Assembly: GCA_021848545.1 (NCBI GenBank)
Contig: JAJZUL010000016.1
Coordinates: forward strand, 1-61,648
Length of the DNA stretch: 61,648 bases
Reading direction: 5' to 3'
From: Pseudomonadota bacterium
GTDB taxonomy: Bacteria > Pseudomonadota > Alphaproteobacteria > Rhodospirillales > Magnetospirillaceae
Shown: in pieces, positions 8,666 to 17,447 of the stretch
Layout: each line of letters starts with the position of its first letter
How positions within the stretch are numbered: the first letter of the stretch is position 1
The notes under the pieces: model-generated
The model's input: the letters and a program-made list of their open reading frames with translations, nothing else
What the model was told of the DNA's origin: nothing
Database searches by the model: none
Program-made: the position numbers and the translations under genes

Positions 8666-9607
8666 ATGACGCGCGCTTTCGTCTTCCCCGGCCAGGGGTC
8701 GCAGGTGGTGGGTATGGGACGCGATCTGGCCGACGCGTTTCCCGCCGCCGCCCAGGTGTTCGAAGAAGTGGACGATGTCCTGGGCCAGTCGCTGTCCAAG
8801 CTCATGTTCGAAGGCCCCGAGGACACGCTGACCCTGACCGAGAACGCCCAGCCGGCGCTGATGGCGATGTCGATGGCGGTGCTGCGCGTGTTGGAATCGG
8901 AAGGTGGTTTCGATCTGGCCCGGGCGGGCCGGTTGGTGGCTGGGCATTCGCTGGGCGAATATTCGGCGCTGGCGGCGGCGGGAACCTTTTCCCTGGCCGA
9001 CGCGGCGCGGCTTCTCCGGATTCGCGGCCGCGCCATGCAGCAGGCGATGCCGGCGGGTAGCGGGGCGATGGCGGCGCTGCTGGGCGCCGATTTCGAGCAG
9101 GCGGTGGCGATCGCCGCCGATGCCGCCCAGGGCGAGGTGTGCACGGCGGCCAACGACAACGCGCCGGGACAGGTGGTGGTGTCCGGCCATCGGGGCGCGG
9201 TGGAGCGGGCCGTGGCCCTGGCCGCCGAGCGGGGCGTCCGCCGCGCGGTGATGCTGCCGGTTTCGGCCCCGTTCCATTCGCCGCTGATGATTCCGGCCGC
9301 CGAAGCCATGGCCGAGGCCCTGGCGGGGACTTCGATGGCGCCGCCCTGCCTGCCGGTGGTGGCCAACGTCACCGCCATGCCGACCTCCGATCCGGCCGAG
9401 ATCCGGGCTCTGCTGGTGCGCCAGGTGACCGGGACGGTGCGCTGGCGCGAAGGGGTGCTGAAGATGCGGGCCGAGGGAATCGACAGCCTGGTGGAGCTGG
9501 GGGCGGGGCAGGTTCTGACCGGACTGGCCCGGCGCATCGACAAGGATCTTGCGGCTGTCGCCGTGGGCAATCCGGCGGGGATCGAAGCTTTTCTGAAGAT
9601 GCTGTAG
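8666..9607 (+). CDS. fabD: Malonyl-CoA:ACP transacylase
   Basis: 313 aa. Transfers malonyl groups from CoA to acyl carrier protein to start fatty acid elongation. The N-terminal PGQGSQ motif (residues 8-13) and GHSLGEYSAL with nucleophilic Ser95 are present; the catalytic His lies in PVSAPFHSPLM near residue 205. First gene of the plus-strand fab operon, 11 bp before fabG. Confidence 0.95.
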   Translation: MTRAFVFPGQGSQVVGMGRDLADAFPAAAQVFEEVDDVLGQSLSKLMFEGPEDTLTLTENAQPALMAMSMAVLRVLESEGGFDLARAGRLVAGHSLGEYSALAAAGTFSLADAARLLRIRGRAMQQAMPAGSGAMAALLGADFEQAVAIAADAAQGEVCTAANDNAPGQVVVSGHRGAVERAVALAAERGVRRAVMLPVSAPFHSPLMIPAAEAMAEALAGTSMAPPCLPVVANVTAMPTSDPAEIRALLVRQVTGTVRWREGVLKMRAEGIDSLVELGAGQVLTGLARRIDKDLAAVAVGNPAGIEAFLKML

Positions 9608-9618
9608 GGGGGGAGACG

Positions 9619-10359
9619 ATGTTCGATTTGACCGGAAAGACCGCTTTGGTGACCGGAGCGTCGGGCGGCATCGGCAAGGCCATCGCCCAGGCCCTGCACG
9701 CCCAAGGCGCCAAGGTGGCGCTGCACGGCACCCGCCGCGACGCGCTGGAGGCGTTGGCGGCGGAACTGGGCGGCGATACCCCGGTGGTTCCGGCCGATCT
9801 GTCCGATCCGGCGGCGGTCGAGGCTTTGGCGAAGGCGGCCGAGGCGGCCCTGGGCGGGGTGCCCGACATTCTGGTCAACAATGCCGGCATCACCCGCGAC
9901 GGGCTGATCCTGCGCATGAAGGACGAGGATTGGGCGGCGGTGCTGGACGTCAATCTGACGGCGGCCTTCCGTCTGTGCCGCGCGGCGGCCAAGGGGATGA
10001 TGAAGCGGCGTTCGGGCCGGATCGTCAACATCACCTCGGTGGTGGGCGTGACCGGCAATCCCGGTCAGGTCAATTACTGCGCCGCCAAGGCCGGGATGAT
10101 CGGCATGAGCAAATCCCTGGCCCAGGAACTGGCGGCGCGCAACGTCACCGTCAATTGCGTGGCGCCGGGCTTCATCGTCTCGGCGATGACCGATGGGCTG
10201 ACCGAGGACCAGAAGGGGCGTATCCTGAACGCCATTCCCCAGGGACGCATGGGAACGCCCGAGGAAATCGCCGCCGCGGTGGTCTATCTGGCCAGCGACG
10301 CGGCCGCCTATGTCACCGGCCAAACCCTGCATGTGAATGGCGGCATGGCGATGCCCTGA
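9619..10359 (+). CDS. fabG: 3-oxoacyl-ACP reductase
   Basis: 246 aa short-chain dehydrogenase reducing 3-ketoacyl-ACP with NADPH. The nucleotide motif TGASGGIG is at 12-19, NNAG at 87-90, and the catalytic residues Ser140, Tyr153 and Lys157 (YCAAK) are all in place. The ATG at 9619 follows a GGGGGGAGA ribosome site. Between fabD and acpP, which fixes the assignment against other SDRs. Confidence 0.95.
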   Translation: MFDLTGKTALVTGASGGIGKAIAQALHAQGAKVALHGTRRDALEALAAELGGDTPVVPADLSDPAAVEALAKAAEAALGGVPDILVNNAGITRDGLILRMKDEDWAAVLDVNLTAAFRLCRAAAKGMMKRRSGRIVNITSVVGVTGNPGQVNYCAAKAGMIGMSKSLAQELAARNVTVNCVAPGFIVSAMTDGLTEDQKGRILNAIPQGRMGTPEEIAAAVVYLASDAAAYVTGQTLHVNGGMAMP

Positions 10360-10483
10360 CCCATGCTGGCCAAGCCCGAAAAAGTGTGTTAGGAACGGGC
10401 CGACTTATCACCGGAGGGGGTGCCGTCATCCGTGCGGCCCCTGGTTCCTCCATCAAGTCAGAGACTTCCAAGGGATTATCCAA

Positions 10484-10720
10484 ATGAGCGATGTCGCCGA
10501 GCGTGTTAAGAAGATTGTGGTCGAGCACTTGGGTGTCGAGGAGTCCAAGGTGACCGACAACGCCAGCTTCATCGACGACCTGGGCGCCGACAGCCTCGAT
10601 ACCGTCGAATTGGTCATGGCCTTTGAAGAGGAATTCGGTTGCGAAATCCCCGATGACGCCGCTGAAAAAATTCTCACCGTCAAGGACGCCGTCGACTTCA
10701 TCGAAGCCGCCGCGGCCTGA
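10484..10720 (+). CDS. acpP: Acyl carrier protein
   Basis: 78 aa, acidic. The phosphopantetheine attachment motif DSL has Ser37, in the standard context [18 protein letters not shown]. The ATG at 10484 gives the normal family length; the frame is open upstream but without need. It carries growing acyl chains for FabD, FabG and FabF encoded around it. A 124-bp spacer separates it from fabG and may contain its own promoter, as is frequent for acpP. Confidence 0.97.
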   Translation: MSDVAERVKKIVVEHLGVEESKVTDNASFIDDLGADSLDTVELVMAFEEEFGCEIPDDAAEKILTVKDAVDFIEAAAA

Positions 10721-10788
10721 AGGTCGTTCGGAGCGCCGACCCGAGCGGGTTGGCGCCCATCGTCCAGTGCGTTGAGCGGACAAGCCTA

Positions 10789-12048
10789 ATGAGACGTGTT
10801 GTCGTCACCGGCCTCGGCCTCGTGACTCCGCTGGGAAGCGGGGTGGGGGTCAATTGGCGTCGGCTGACCGAATCGCAATCCGGTTTGCGCCGGATCGAGC
10901 ATTTCGACGTCAGCGAGATGCCGGCCAAGATCGGCGGATTGGTGCCGAAGGGAACCGGCGAAGGGGATTTCGATCCCGACCGGATTTGTTCAGCCAAGGA
11001 TCGGCGGCGGATGGACGATTTCATCGTCTATGGCCTGGCCGCATCCGTGGAAGCCATCGCCGACGCCGGCTGGACGCCCGAAGACGAGGAAAGCCGGGAA
11101 CGGACCGGCGTCATGATCGGGTCGGGCATCGGCGGTCTGCCGGGTCTGGCCGAAGGGGCGCTGACGTTGCGCGACGGCGGTCCCCGTAAGATCAGCCCGT
11201 TCTTCATCCCCGCCGCCCTGATCAATCTGGTGTCGGGCCATGTGTCCATCCGCTGGGGGTTCAAGGGACCGAACCATGCGGTGGTGACGGCCTGCGCCAC
11301 CGGGGCGCACGCCATTGGCGACGCCGCCCGGCTGATCATGCTCGACGATGCCGACGTCATGGTCGCCGGTGGCGCCGAGGCGGCCATTTGCCCCCTGGGC
11401 ATGGCCGGTTTCGCCGCCGCCCGCGCCCTGTCCACCGGTTTCAACGACGAGCCCACCCGGGCGTCGCGACCCTGGGACAAGGATCGGGACGGATTCGTCA
11501 TGGGCGAGGGTGCCGGTATCGTCGTTCTTGAGGAATTGGAGCACGCCCGCAAGCGCGGCGCCCATATTTACGGCGAGATCATCGGCTACGGCATGTCCGG
11601 CGACGCCCACCATATCACCGCCCCGGCCGAGGACGGCAACGGCGCCTTCCGCGCCATGCGGGCGGCGTTGAAGCGGGCCGGTCTGGCGCCGGACGCGATC
11701 GATTACATCAATGCCCACGGCACTTCCACCCCGCTCGGCGACCAGATCGAGCTGGAGGCGGTCCAGCGGCTGTTCGGCGATCACGCGCAGCGTCTGGCCA
11801 TGAGTTCGACCAAATCGGCCATCGGCCATTTGTTGGGCGCCGCCGGCGCGGTCGAGGCGATCTATTCGCTTCTGGCCATCAATAACGGCATTCTGCCGCC
11901 GACCTTGAATTTGGAAAACCCGTCCTCGGATATGGGAATCGATCTGGTGCCCCTGACGGCCAAGGAACGGCGGATCAAGGTCGCCATGTCCAATTCCTTC
12001 GGGTTCGGCGGGACCAACGCGTCCCTGATCTTTACCGCGGCGCCGTGA
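10789..12048 (+). CDS. fabF: 3-oxoacyl-ACP synthase II
   Basis: 419 aa from the ATG at 10789 (MRRVVVTGLG), the family-standard start; a TTG 39 bp upstream is less likely. Condenses malonyl-ACP with acyl-ACP. Catalytic Cys169 lies in VTACATGAHAIG, and the two His residues in NAHGTSTPLGD and KSAIGHLLGAAG, giving a complete Cys-His-His triad. Follows acpP by 68 bp and overlaps mltG by 4 bp. Confidence 0.95.
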   Translation: MRRVVVTGLGLVTPLGSGVGVNWRRLTESQSGLRRIEHFDVSEMPAKIGGLVPKGTGEGDFDPDRICSAKDRRRMDDFIVYGLAASVEAIADAGWTPEDEESRERTGVMIGSGIGGLPGLAEGALTLRDGGPRKISPFFIPAALINLVSGHVSIRWGFKGPNHAVVTACATGAHAIGDAARLIMLDDADVMVAGGAEAAICPLGMAGFAAARALSTGFNDEPTRASRPWDKDRDGFVMGEGAGIVVLEELEHARKRGAHIYGEIIGYGMSGDAHHITAPAEDGNGAFRAMRAALKRAGLAPDAIDYINAHGTSTPLGDQIELEAVQRLFGDHAQRLAMSSTKSAIGHLLGAAGAVEAIYSLLAINNGILPPTLNLENPSSDMGIDLVPLTAKERRIKVAMSNSFGFGGTNASLIFTAAP

Positions 12049-13091
12049 CCCCGGGAGGGAGATGGCGGGCCGTTCTGGTGCCGACCGTCCTGGTGGCGTT
12101 GGCGGCTTTTGCGGTTTTGTCCGGGTTGACCGGCTGGCGGATGTGGCGCGGTCTGGACGTCCCCGGTCCCTTGAGCGCGCCCAAGACGATCGTCATTCAT
12201 CGCGGCACCGGCCTGTTGGCGGTGGGGCGCGATTTGAAAGCCGCCGGCATCATCGACGATCCCGCCGCTTTCGCCCTTTACGCCCGTCTGTTCGGGCTCA
12301 GCCCCAAGGCGGGTCAATACCGCTTTCCGCCCGCGATCACGTCCAGGCGGGTTCTGGACGAACTGGTCGCCGGCCGGACCCTTGTCCATAAACTGACGGT
12401 GACCGAAGGGATGACGGTGCGTCAGGTGCTGGTTTTGCTCGACAAGGCCGATTACCTGACCGGATCGGTCGATCCCGTGCCGCCCGAAGGCTCGCTGCTG
12501 CCGCAGACCTGGTATTTGTCGTGGGGAGAAAGCCGTGAATCGGTGATCGGGCGCATGCAAAGGGCGATGAGGCGGGAAGTGGCGCGGTTGTGGGCGGCCC
12601 GCGCGCCCCATCTGCCCCTGGCCAATCCGGAACAGGCGGTGATCCTGGCCTCGATCGTCGAGCGCGAAACCGCGTTACCGGCCGAGCGGCCCCATATCGC
12701 TGCGGTTTTCGAGAATCGCCTGAAGAATGGCATGCGGCTGCAATCGGACCCGACGGTGATTTACGGCCTGTCGGGACGGTTGGGGGTTCTGGACCGGCCG
12801 TTGACCCTGGACGATCTGCAAACGCCCACCCGGTGGAATACCTACGTCATCGACGGTCTGCCGCCGACGCCGATCTGCAATCCCGGCAAGGCCAGTCTGA
12901 AAGCGGTGCTCCACCCCACCGACAGCCGCGACCTTTATTTCGTCGCCAACGGCAAAGGCGGGCATGCCTTCGCCCGGACCCTGCGCCAACAGGACGCCAA
13001 TGTGGTGCGCTGGCGCCGCATCGAAGCCGAGCGCTCCCGGCCGGCGATTCCCGGGCGGTCGCCTCGGCCGCAGAAGCGGCCGTCTCTATAA
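12045..13091 (+). CDS. mltG: Endolytic murein transglycosylase MltG
   Basis: 348 aa from a GTG overlapping the fabF stop by 4 bp. One N-terminal membrane anchor (about residues 8-30) precedes the periplasmic YceG domain. The catalytic Glu is in IVERETALPAERPHIAAV and the conserved LQSDPTVIYGL block follows. MltG cuts nascent glycan strands and acts as a terminase of peptidoglycan synthesis. Location at the end of the fab operon is common in proteobacteria. Confidence 0.92.
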   Translation: MTPGGRWRAVLVPTVLVALAAFAVLSGLTGWRMWRGLDVPGPLSAPKTIVIHRGTGLLAVGRDLKAAGIIDDPAAFALYARLFGLSPKAGQYRFPPAITSRRVLDELVAGRTLVHKLTVTEGMTVRQVLVLLDKADYLTGSVDPVPPEGSLLPQTWYLSWGESRESVIGRMQRAMRREVARLWAARAPHLPLANPEQAVILASIVERETALPAERPHIAAVFENRLKNGMRLQSDPTVIYGLSGRLGVLDRPLTLDDLQTPTRWNTYVIDGLPPTPICNPGKASLKAVLHPTDSRDLYFVANGKGGHAFARTLRQQDANVVRWRRIEAERSRPAIPGRSPRPQKRPSL

Positions 13092-13095
13092 AAGA

Positions 13096-13116
13096 GCGGG
13101 GCGCTTGCCGCCCCGC
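13096..13116 (-). terminator. Terminator between convergent mltG and glgC
   Basis: Eight-bp GC arms (13096-13103 and 13109-13116) with a 5-nt loop. On the minus strand the stem is followed by TCTTTTAT, so it should end glgC transcription; it overlaps the short gap between mltG (plus) and glgC (minus). Confidence 0.75.
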
Positions 13117-13120
13117 CCGG

Positions 13121-14419
13121 TCAGCCGCCCTCCAACTCTTTGAGCATGGTGTTGGTGATCAGGGTGATGCCTTTTTCGGTGCGGAAGAAACGCCGGGCAT
13201 CCAGTTCCGGGTCCTCGCCGACCACCAGGCCCGGCGGCACCACGCAGCCCTGATCGACGATGCAGCGGCTGAGCCGGGAATGGCGGCCGATATCGGAATC
13301 GGGCAGGACAACCGTGTCCTCCACCACGCAATAGCTGTTGATCCGGACGTTGGAAAACAGCAGCGAGCGGCGCACCGCGGCCCCCGAAATGACGCAGCCC
13401 CCCGAAACCATGGAATCGACGGCCATGCCGCGGCGGCTATCGGAATCGAACACGAATTTGGCCGGCGGCAATTGGGCCTGGTAGGTCCAGATCGGCCAGT
13501 TCTGATCGTAGAGATTGAGGGCCGGGGTGACCGTGGTCAGGTCGATATTGGCTTCCCAATAGGCGTCGATGGTTCCGACGTCGCGCCAGTAATGTTCCCG
13601 CGCGCCTTCGTGCATCACGCAGGAATCCTGGAAATGGTGGGCGATCACCCGGTATTTGCCCACCAGTTCGGGAATGACGTCGTGGCCGAAATCGTGGGAG
13701 GTATGGTCGTCGGCGATGATGGCGTCGCGGGCCAGACGTTCATACAGGAACGCGGCATTGAAGATATAGATCCCCATGCTGGCCAGGGCGGTATCGGGTT
13801 TGCCCGGGACCGGTGTGGGATTGGCCGGCTTTTCGTCGAAGCGCAGCACGTTGTCATCCTCGTCCACCGCCATGACGCCGAAGGCGGTGGCATCAGTGAG
13901 GGGAACCTCCAGACAGGCGACGGTGACGTCGGCGTTGCGCGCCACATGCTGGGCCAGCATGCGACCGTAATCCATCTTGTAGACATGGTCGCCGGCAAGC
14001 ACCAGGACGTATTCGGGCTTGTGGGCGCGGATGATGTCGAGGTTCTGGAACACGGCGTCGGCGGTGCCCCGGTACCAGTTGCTGCCGGTGGTCCGCTGCT
14101 GGGCCGGCAGCAATTCGATGAATTCGTTGAACTCGCCGCGCAGGAACCCCCAGCCGCGCTGGATGTGCTGGAGCAGGGAATGGGCCTTGTACTGGGTGGG
14201 GACGCCGATGCGGCGGATGCCGGAATTGATGCAGTTGGACAGGGCGAAATCGATGATGCGGAATTTGCCGGCGAAGGGGATGGCCGGTTTGGCGTGCCAG
14301 TCGGTCAGGTTCTTGAGGCGCGATCCGCGTCCGCCGGCCAGAACCAGGGCCAGGGTGCGGCGAAGGCGTTCGGTGACTTCGATATCCAGCAATCCCTTGC
14401 GTTCCACGGCGTCAAACAT
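13121..14419 (-). CDS. glgC: Glucose-1-phosphate adenylyltransferase
   Basis: 432 aa. Makes ADP-glucose for glycogen synthesis. The nucleotidyltransferase motif [13 protein letters not shown] is near residues 28-40, with the [10 protein letters not shown] and DHVYKMDY motifs after it, and a left-handed beta-helix domain in the C-terminal third. It is transcribed divergently from glgA, which uses its product. Starts 391 bp from the glgA start. Confidence 0.95.
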   Translation of the reverse strand: MFDAVERKGLLDIEVTERLRRTLALVLAGGRGSRLKNLTDWHAKPAIPFAGKFRIIDFALSNCINSGIRRIGVPTQYKAHSLLQHIQRGWGFLRGEFNEFIELLPAQQRTTGSNWYRGTADAVFQNLDIIRAHKPEYVLVLAGDHVYKMDYGRMLAQHVARNADVTVACLEVPLTDATAFGVMAVDEDDNVLRFDEKPANPTPVPGKPDTALASMGIYIFNAAFLYERLARDAIIADDHTSHDFGHDVIPELVGKYRVIAHHFQDSCVMHEGAREHYWRDVGTIDAYWEANIDLTTVTPALNLYDQNWPIWTYQAQLPPAKFVFDSDSRRGMAVDSMVSGGCVISGAAVRRSLLFSNVRINSYCVVEDTVVLPDSDIGRHSRLSRCIVDQGCVVPPGLVVGEDPELDARRFFRTEKGITLITNTMLKELEGG

Positions 14420-14810
14420 CGGTCACCTCTCGCGGGTGGTTAACGTCGGTATGGTGATCCGGCAACCGCGTAACGCGCGTCTCCGGGCTGCATATCGTCC
14501 CATAAACAAGCGATGCGCCCATCCCTCTTCGATGCCGGCGCGCGGTCAACGTTCCTGGACGCCCTGTCATTTTGCGATATTCGTGGCGGGATTGGCAAAG
14601 CCCAACCTTAAGACATTGCGGTGACAGGGCGTTTCCGTGTGACGGGCGGCCGCGTCCCCGATGCGGGGGCGGCGCCGGAACCATAACAAAGCGACCCTGC
14701 CATAACAGGAGGAGCGGAACAACGACGCTTTCGTGGTCGCGACGTCTTCCGCTGTCGTACAGCATAGGATACCTTGGCTTGGCGGGGCAGCAAACGTCGG
14801 GTGAGGTCCA
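14420..14810. other. Divergent glgC-glgA spacer
   Basis: 391 bp with no convincing gene. It must hold the promoters of both glgC and glgA. An inverted pair, CGCCCTGTCA near 14561 and TGACAGGGCG near 14622, could form a long-looped stem; I see no recognisable operator or known repeat family. Confidence 0.5.
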
Positions 14811-16289
14811 ATGCGCGTTCTTTTCGCGTCCTCCGAAGTATTTCCTTTGATCAAAACCGGCGGACTTGCGGATGTATCGGCGGCTTTGCCGGTGGCGCTG
14901 GCGGCGGCCGGCATGGATATGCGGATCCTGATGCCCGGTTATCCCGACGCACTGGCCCAGGCCGGGGAATTGCGGGAATTGGGCAATCTCGGCGATCCGC
15001 TGGGGGTGGGGCACGAATCCACCCTGGTCGAAGGCCGGTTGCCGGGTTCGGACGTGCCGGTGCTGATGATCGCCTGCCCCGCGCTGTACGACCGGCCGGA
15101 CGGTCCCTATCACGATGGGGCCGGCCAGGATTACGCCGACAATGCCGTCCGCTTCGGGCTTTTGTCCCGCGTGGCGGCCCAGTGCGCCATGGATGGTTGT
15201 CCCGACGGGTGGCGGCCGGACGTGCTGCACGCCAATGACTGGCAGACCGGTCTGGCGCCGGCCTATCTGCACGCCTGGAACGCCAAGGATGCGGCGGCCA
15301 CCCTGTTCACCATCCACAACATCGCCTATCAGGGGCGCTTCCCCAAGGAGGCGGTGCCGCAGCTGGGGTTCCCCTGGGAGATGTTCGTCATCGACGGGTT
15401 CGAATATTACGGGACCTTGTCGTTTCTCAAGGCGGGACTGTTTTACAGCGATACGCTGAGCACCGTCAGCCGCCGCTATGCCAAGGAAATCCAGACGGCG
15501 CCGTTCGGTGGCGGTCTGGAGGGGGTTCTGGCGAATCGGGCCGCCGATTTGACCGGCATCGTCAACGGCGCCGATTACGAGGTGTGGAATCCGGCCAACG
15601 ACGGTTATCTGCCCCACCGCTACGGACCCAAGACCGTCGAGACGGGCAAGGCCGCCAACAAGGCGGCGCTTCAGGCGGAGATGGGGCTTACCGTCGATCC
15701 CGACGCGCCGCTGGTGATCATCGTCAGCCGCCTCAACGATATCAAGGGCATGGATCTGGTGCTGGGCGTGCTGCCGGCGCTGTTGCGCCTGGGCGGGCAA
15801 TTGGCGGTGGTGGGGACCGGGGACAAAAGTCTGGAAGCGGGTTTTCTGGCCGCGTCGCGTCACAATCCCGGTCAGGTCGCGGTCTCCATCGGCTATTTCG
15901 AATCCCAGGCCCACCGGCTGTTGGCGGCCGGCGACATCCTGCTGATGCCCTCGCGCTACGAACCCTGCGGCCTCACCCAGCTTTACGCCTTGCGCTACGG
16001 GACCGTTCCCGTGGTCCACGCCACCGGCGGTCTGGCCGATACGGTGGTCGATACCACCTACGACACTCTGGTCAACCGCACCGCCACCGGGTTCGTGTTC
16101 GAGCACGCCAATGTCGGCGCCCTGCAATGGTCGATCGAGCGCGCCGTTTCCCTGTACCGGAACAAGCGTGACTGGCGGCGGGTCCAGACCAACGGGTTGG
16201 CCCGGGATTTCGGGTGGGGACGGTCGGCGGAGCAGTATATCGCCCTGTACCGGACTCTGGCGCCGCCGGTGGCGGATCAGAACGCATAG
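14811..16289 (+). CDS. glgA: Glycogen synthase (ADP-glucose type)
   Basis: 492 aa GT5 glycosyltransferase. The N-terminal ADP-glucose-binding motif KTGGLADV is at about 16-23, and the C-terminal EPCGLTQLYALRYG motif of bacterial glycogen synthases is near 385-400. Elongates alpha-1,4-glucan from ADP-glucose made by the divergent glgC product. Followed 31 bp later by glk, suggesting a shared glucose-storage operon. Confidence 0.95.
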   Translation: MRVLFASSEVFPLIKTGGLADVSAALPVALAAAGMDMRILMPGYPDALAQAGELRELGNLGDPLGVGHESTLVEGRLPGSDVPVLMIACPALYDRPDGPYHDGAGQDYADNAVRFGLLSRVAAQCAMDGCPDGWRPDVLHANDWQTGLAPAYLHAWNAKDAAATLFTIHNIAYQGRFPKEAVPQLGFPWEMFVIDGFEYYGTLSFLKAGLFYSDTLSTVSRRYAKEIQTAPFGGGLEGVLANRAADLTGIVNGADYEVWNPANDGYLPHRYGPKTVETGKAANKAALQAEMGLTVDPDAPLVIIVSRLNDIKGMDLVLGVLPALLRLGGQLAVVGTGDKSLEAGFLAASRHNPGQVAVSIGYFESQAHRLLAAGDILLMPSRYEPCGLTQLYALRYGTVPVVHATGGLADTVVDTTYDTLVNRTATGFVFEHANVGALQWSIERAVSLYRNKRDWRRVQTNGLARDFGWGRSAEQYIALYRTLAPPVADQNA

Positions 16290-16320
16290 GCGGGGCGCGG
16301 GCCGCCGGGGGAGGACGAGG

Positions 16321-17283
16321 ATGAACGAAGCGCCGGCCTTGATCGCCGATATCGGCGGAACCCACATCCGTTTCGCGCTGATACGCCCCGGCGCGGACCC
16401 GGCCGACGCGGTGACCTTGCGGTGCGGTGATTACAGCGGTCCGGCCGAGGCGGCCCGCGGCTATCTGGCCACCGTGCGGCCCGACGAAACGGTGACGCGG
16501 GCGGCGTTCGCCGTGGCGTCGCCCATACTGGGCGACGAGATCACCCTGACCAATTCCGCCTGGCGATTTTCCATCGCGGGCCTGCGCGACGAACTCGGAC
16601 TCGAACGTCTGGACGTGGTCAACGATTTCACCGCGGTGGCGCTGTCGGTCCCGCGTCTGGCCGCGACCGACCTGATCAAACTGGGCGGCGATGCGCCGAT
16701 GGCGGACCGCCCCATAGGCGTGCTCGGGCCGGGGACGGGACTGGGCGTGTCGGCGCTGGTGCCGGTCGCGGGCGGCGGCTGGCAACCGCTGACCACCGAA
16801 GGGGGGCACGTCACCATGGCCGCCACCGACGACGACGAGGCCGCGGTGCTGGACTGGCTTCGCCGCCGCCACGGCCACGTATCGGCCGAACGGGTGGTGT
16901 CGGGACAGGGTTTGGTCAATCTGTACGAAGCGCTGAACGGGGTTTCCGGTCGCAAGGGGATTTATAACTCGCCGGATATGATCACGCGGCGGGCCTTTGA
17001 GGACGGGTGTCCGCTGTGCCGCCGGGCGGTCGACATGTTTTTCGCCATGACCGGGGCCATGGCCGGCAATCTGGCCCTGACCCTGGGCGCCTTGGGGGGA
17101 ATCTACGTCGCCGGCGGTATCCTGCCGCGCATGGTCGATGCCTTCGTCGCCTCGGCCTTTCGCGAGCGCTTCGAGGATAAGGGGCGCTTCCGGTCTTATC
17201 TCGCGCCGATACCGACATGGCTGGTGATTCACCCCCATCCCGCCTTCGCCGGGCTGGCCGGCTTGGCGACGGGGAAGGAATGA
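16321..17283 (+). CDS. glk: Glucokinase
   Basis: 320 aa from the ATG at 16321 (MNEAPALIADIGGTHIRFAL), the Glk-type ATP-binding start; the upstream extension of the frame overlaps glgA and is rejected. Motifs NDFTAVALSVP, GPGTGLGVSAL and TEGGHV are typical of proteobacterial glucokinase. A GGGGGAGG site lies just upstream. With glgC/glgA and pfk it indicates glucose phosphorylation in the organism. Confidence 0.93.
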   Translation: MNEAPALIADIGGTHIRFALIRPGADPADAVTLRCGDYSGPAEAARGYLATVRPDETVTRAAFAVASPILGDEITLTNSAWRFSIAGLRDELGLERLDVVNDFTAVALSVPRLAATDLIKLGGDAPMADRPIGVLGPGTGLGVSALVPVAGGGWQPLTTEGGHVTMAATDDDEAAVLDWLRRRHGHVSAERVVSGQGLVNLYEALNGVSGRKGIYNSPDMITRRAFEDGCPLCRRAVDMFFAMTGAMAGNLALTLGALGGIYVAGGILPRMVDAFVASAFRERFEDKGRFRSYLAPIPTWLVIHPHPAFAGLAGLATGKE

Positions 17284-17447
17284 TGGGTGAGGCTCGTTTA
17301 GAGAGAAATTATATTTTAATATTATATTGTTGGTAGCATTATGGCAAAATCTTGTCAGCCCGGCTCGGGCGCCGTACCATGCGGCGGCGGGTTGGAGCGG
17401 AGCGTGATCTGGTCGGCGATACCATGTCGTCGCGCTCTGGGGGAGCA
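17284..17447 (+). promoter_or_regulatory. AT-rich upstream region of the hemerythrin fusion gene
   Basis: A stretch from about 17303 to 17345 is nearly all A/T with near-palindromic ATATTAATATAAT-type sequence, in sharp contrast to the GC-rich surroundings. It probably contains the promoter and perhaps an operator of the 17448 gene; no exact boxes can be assigned. Confidence 0.45.
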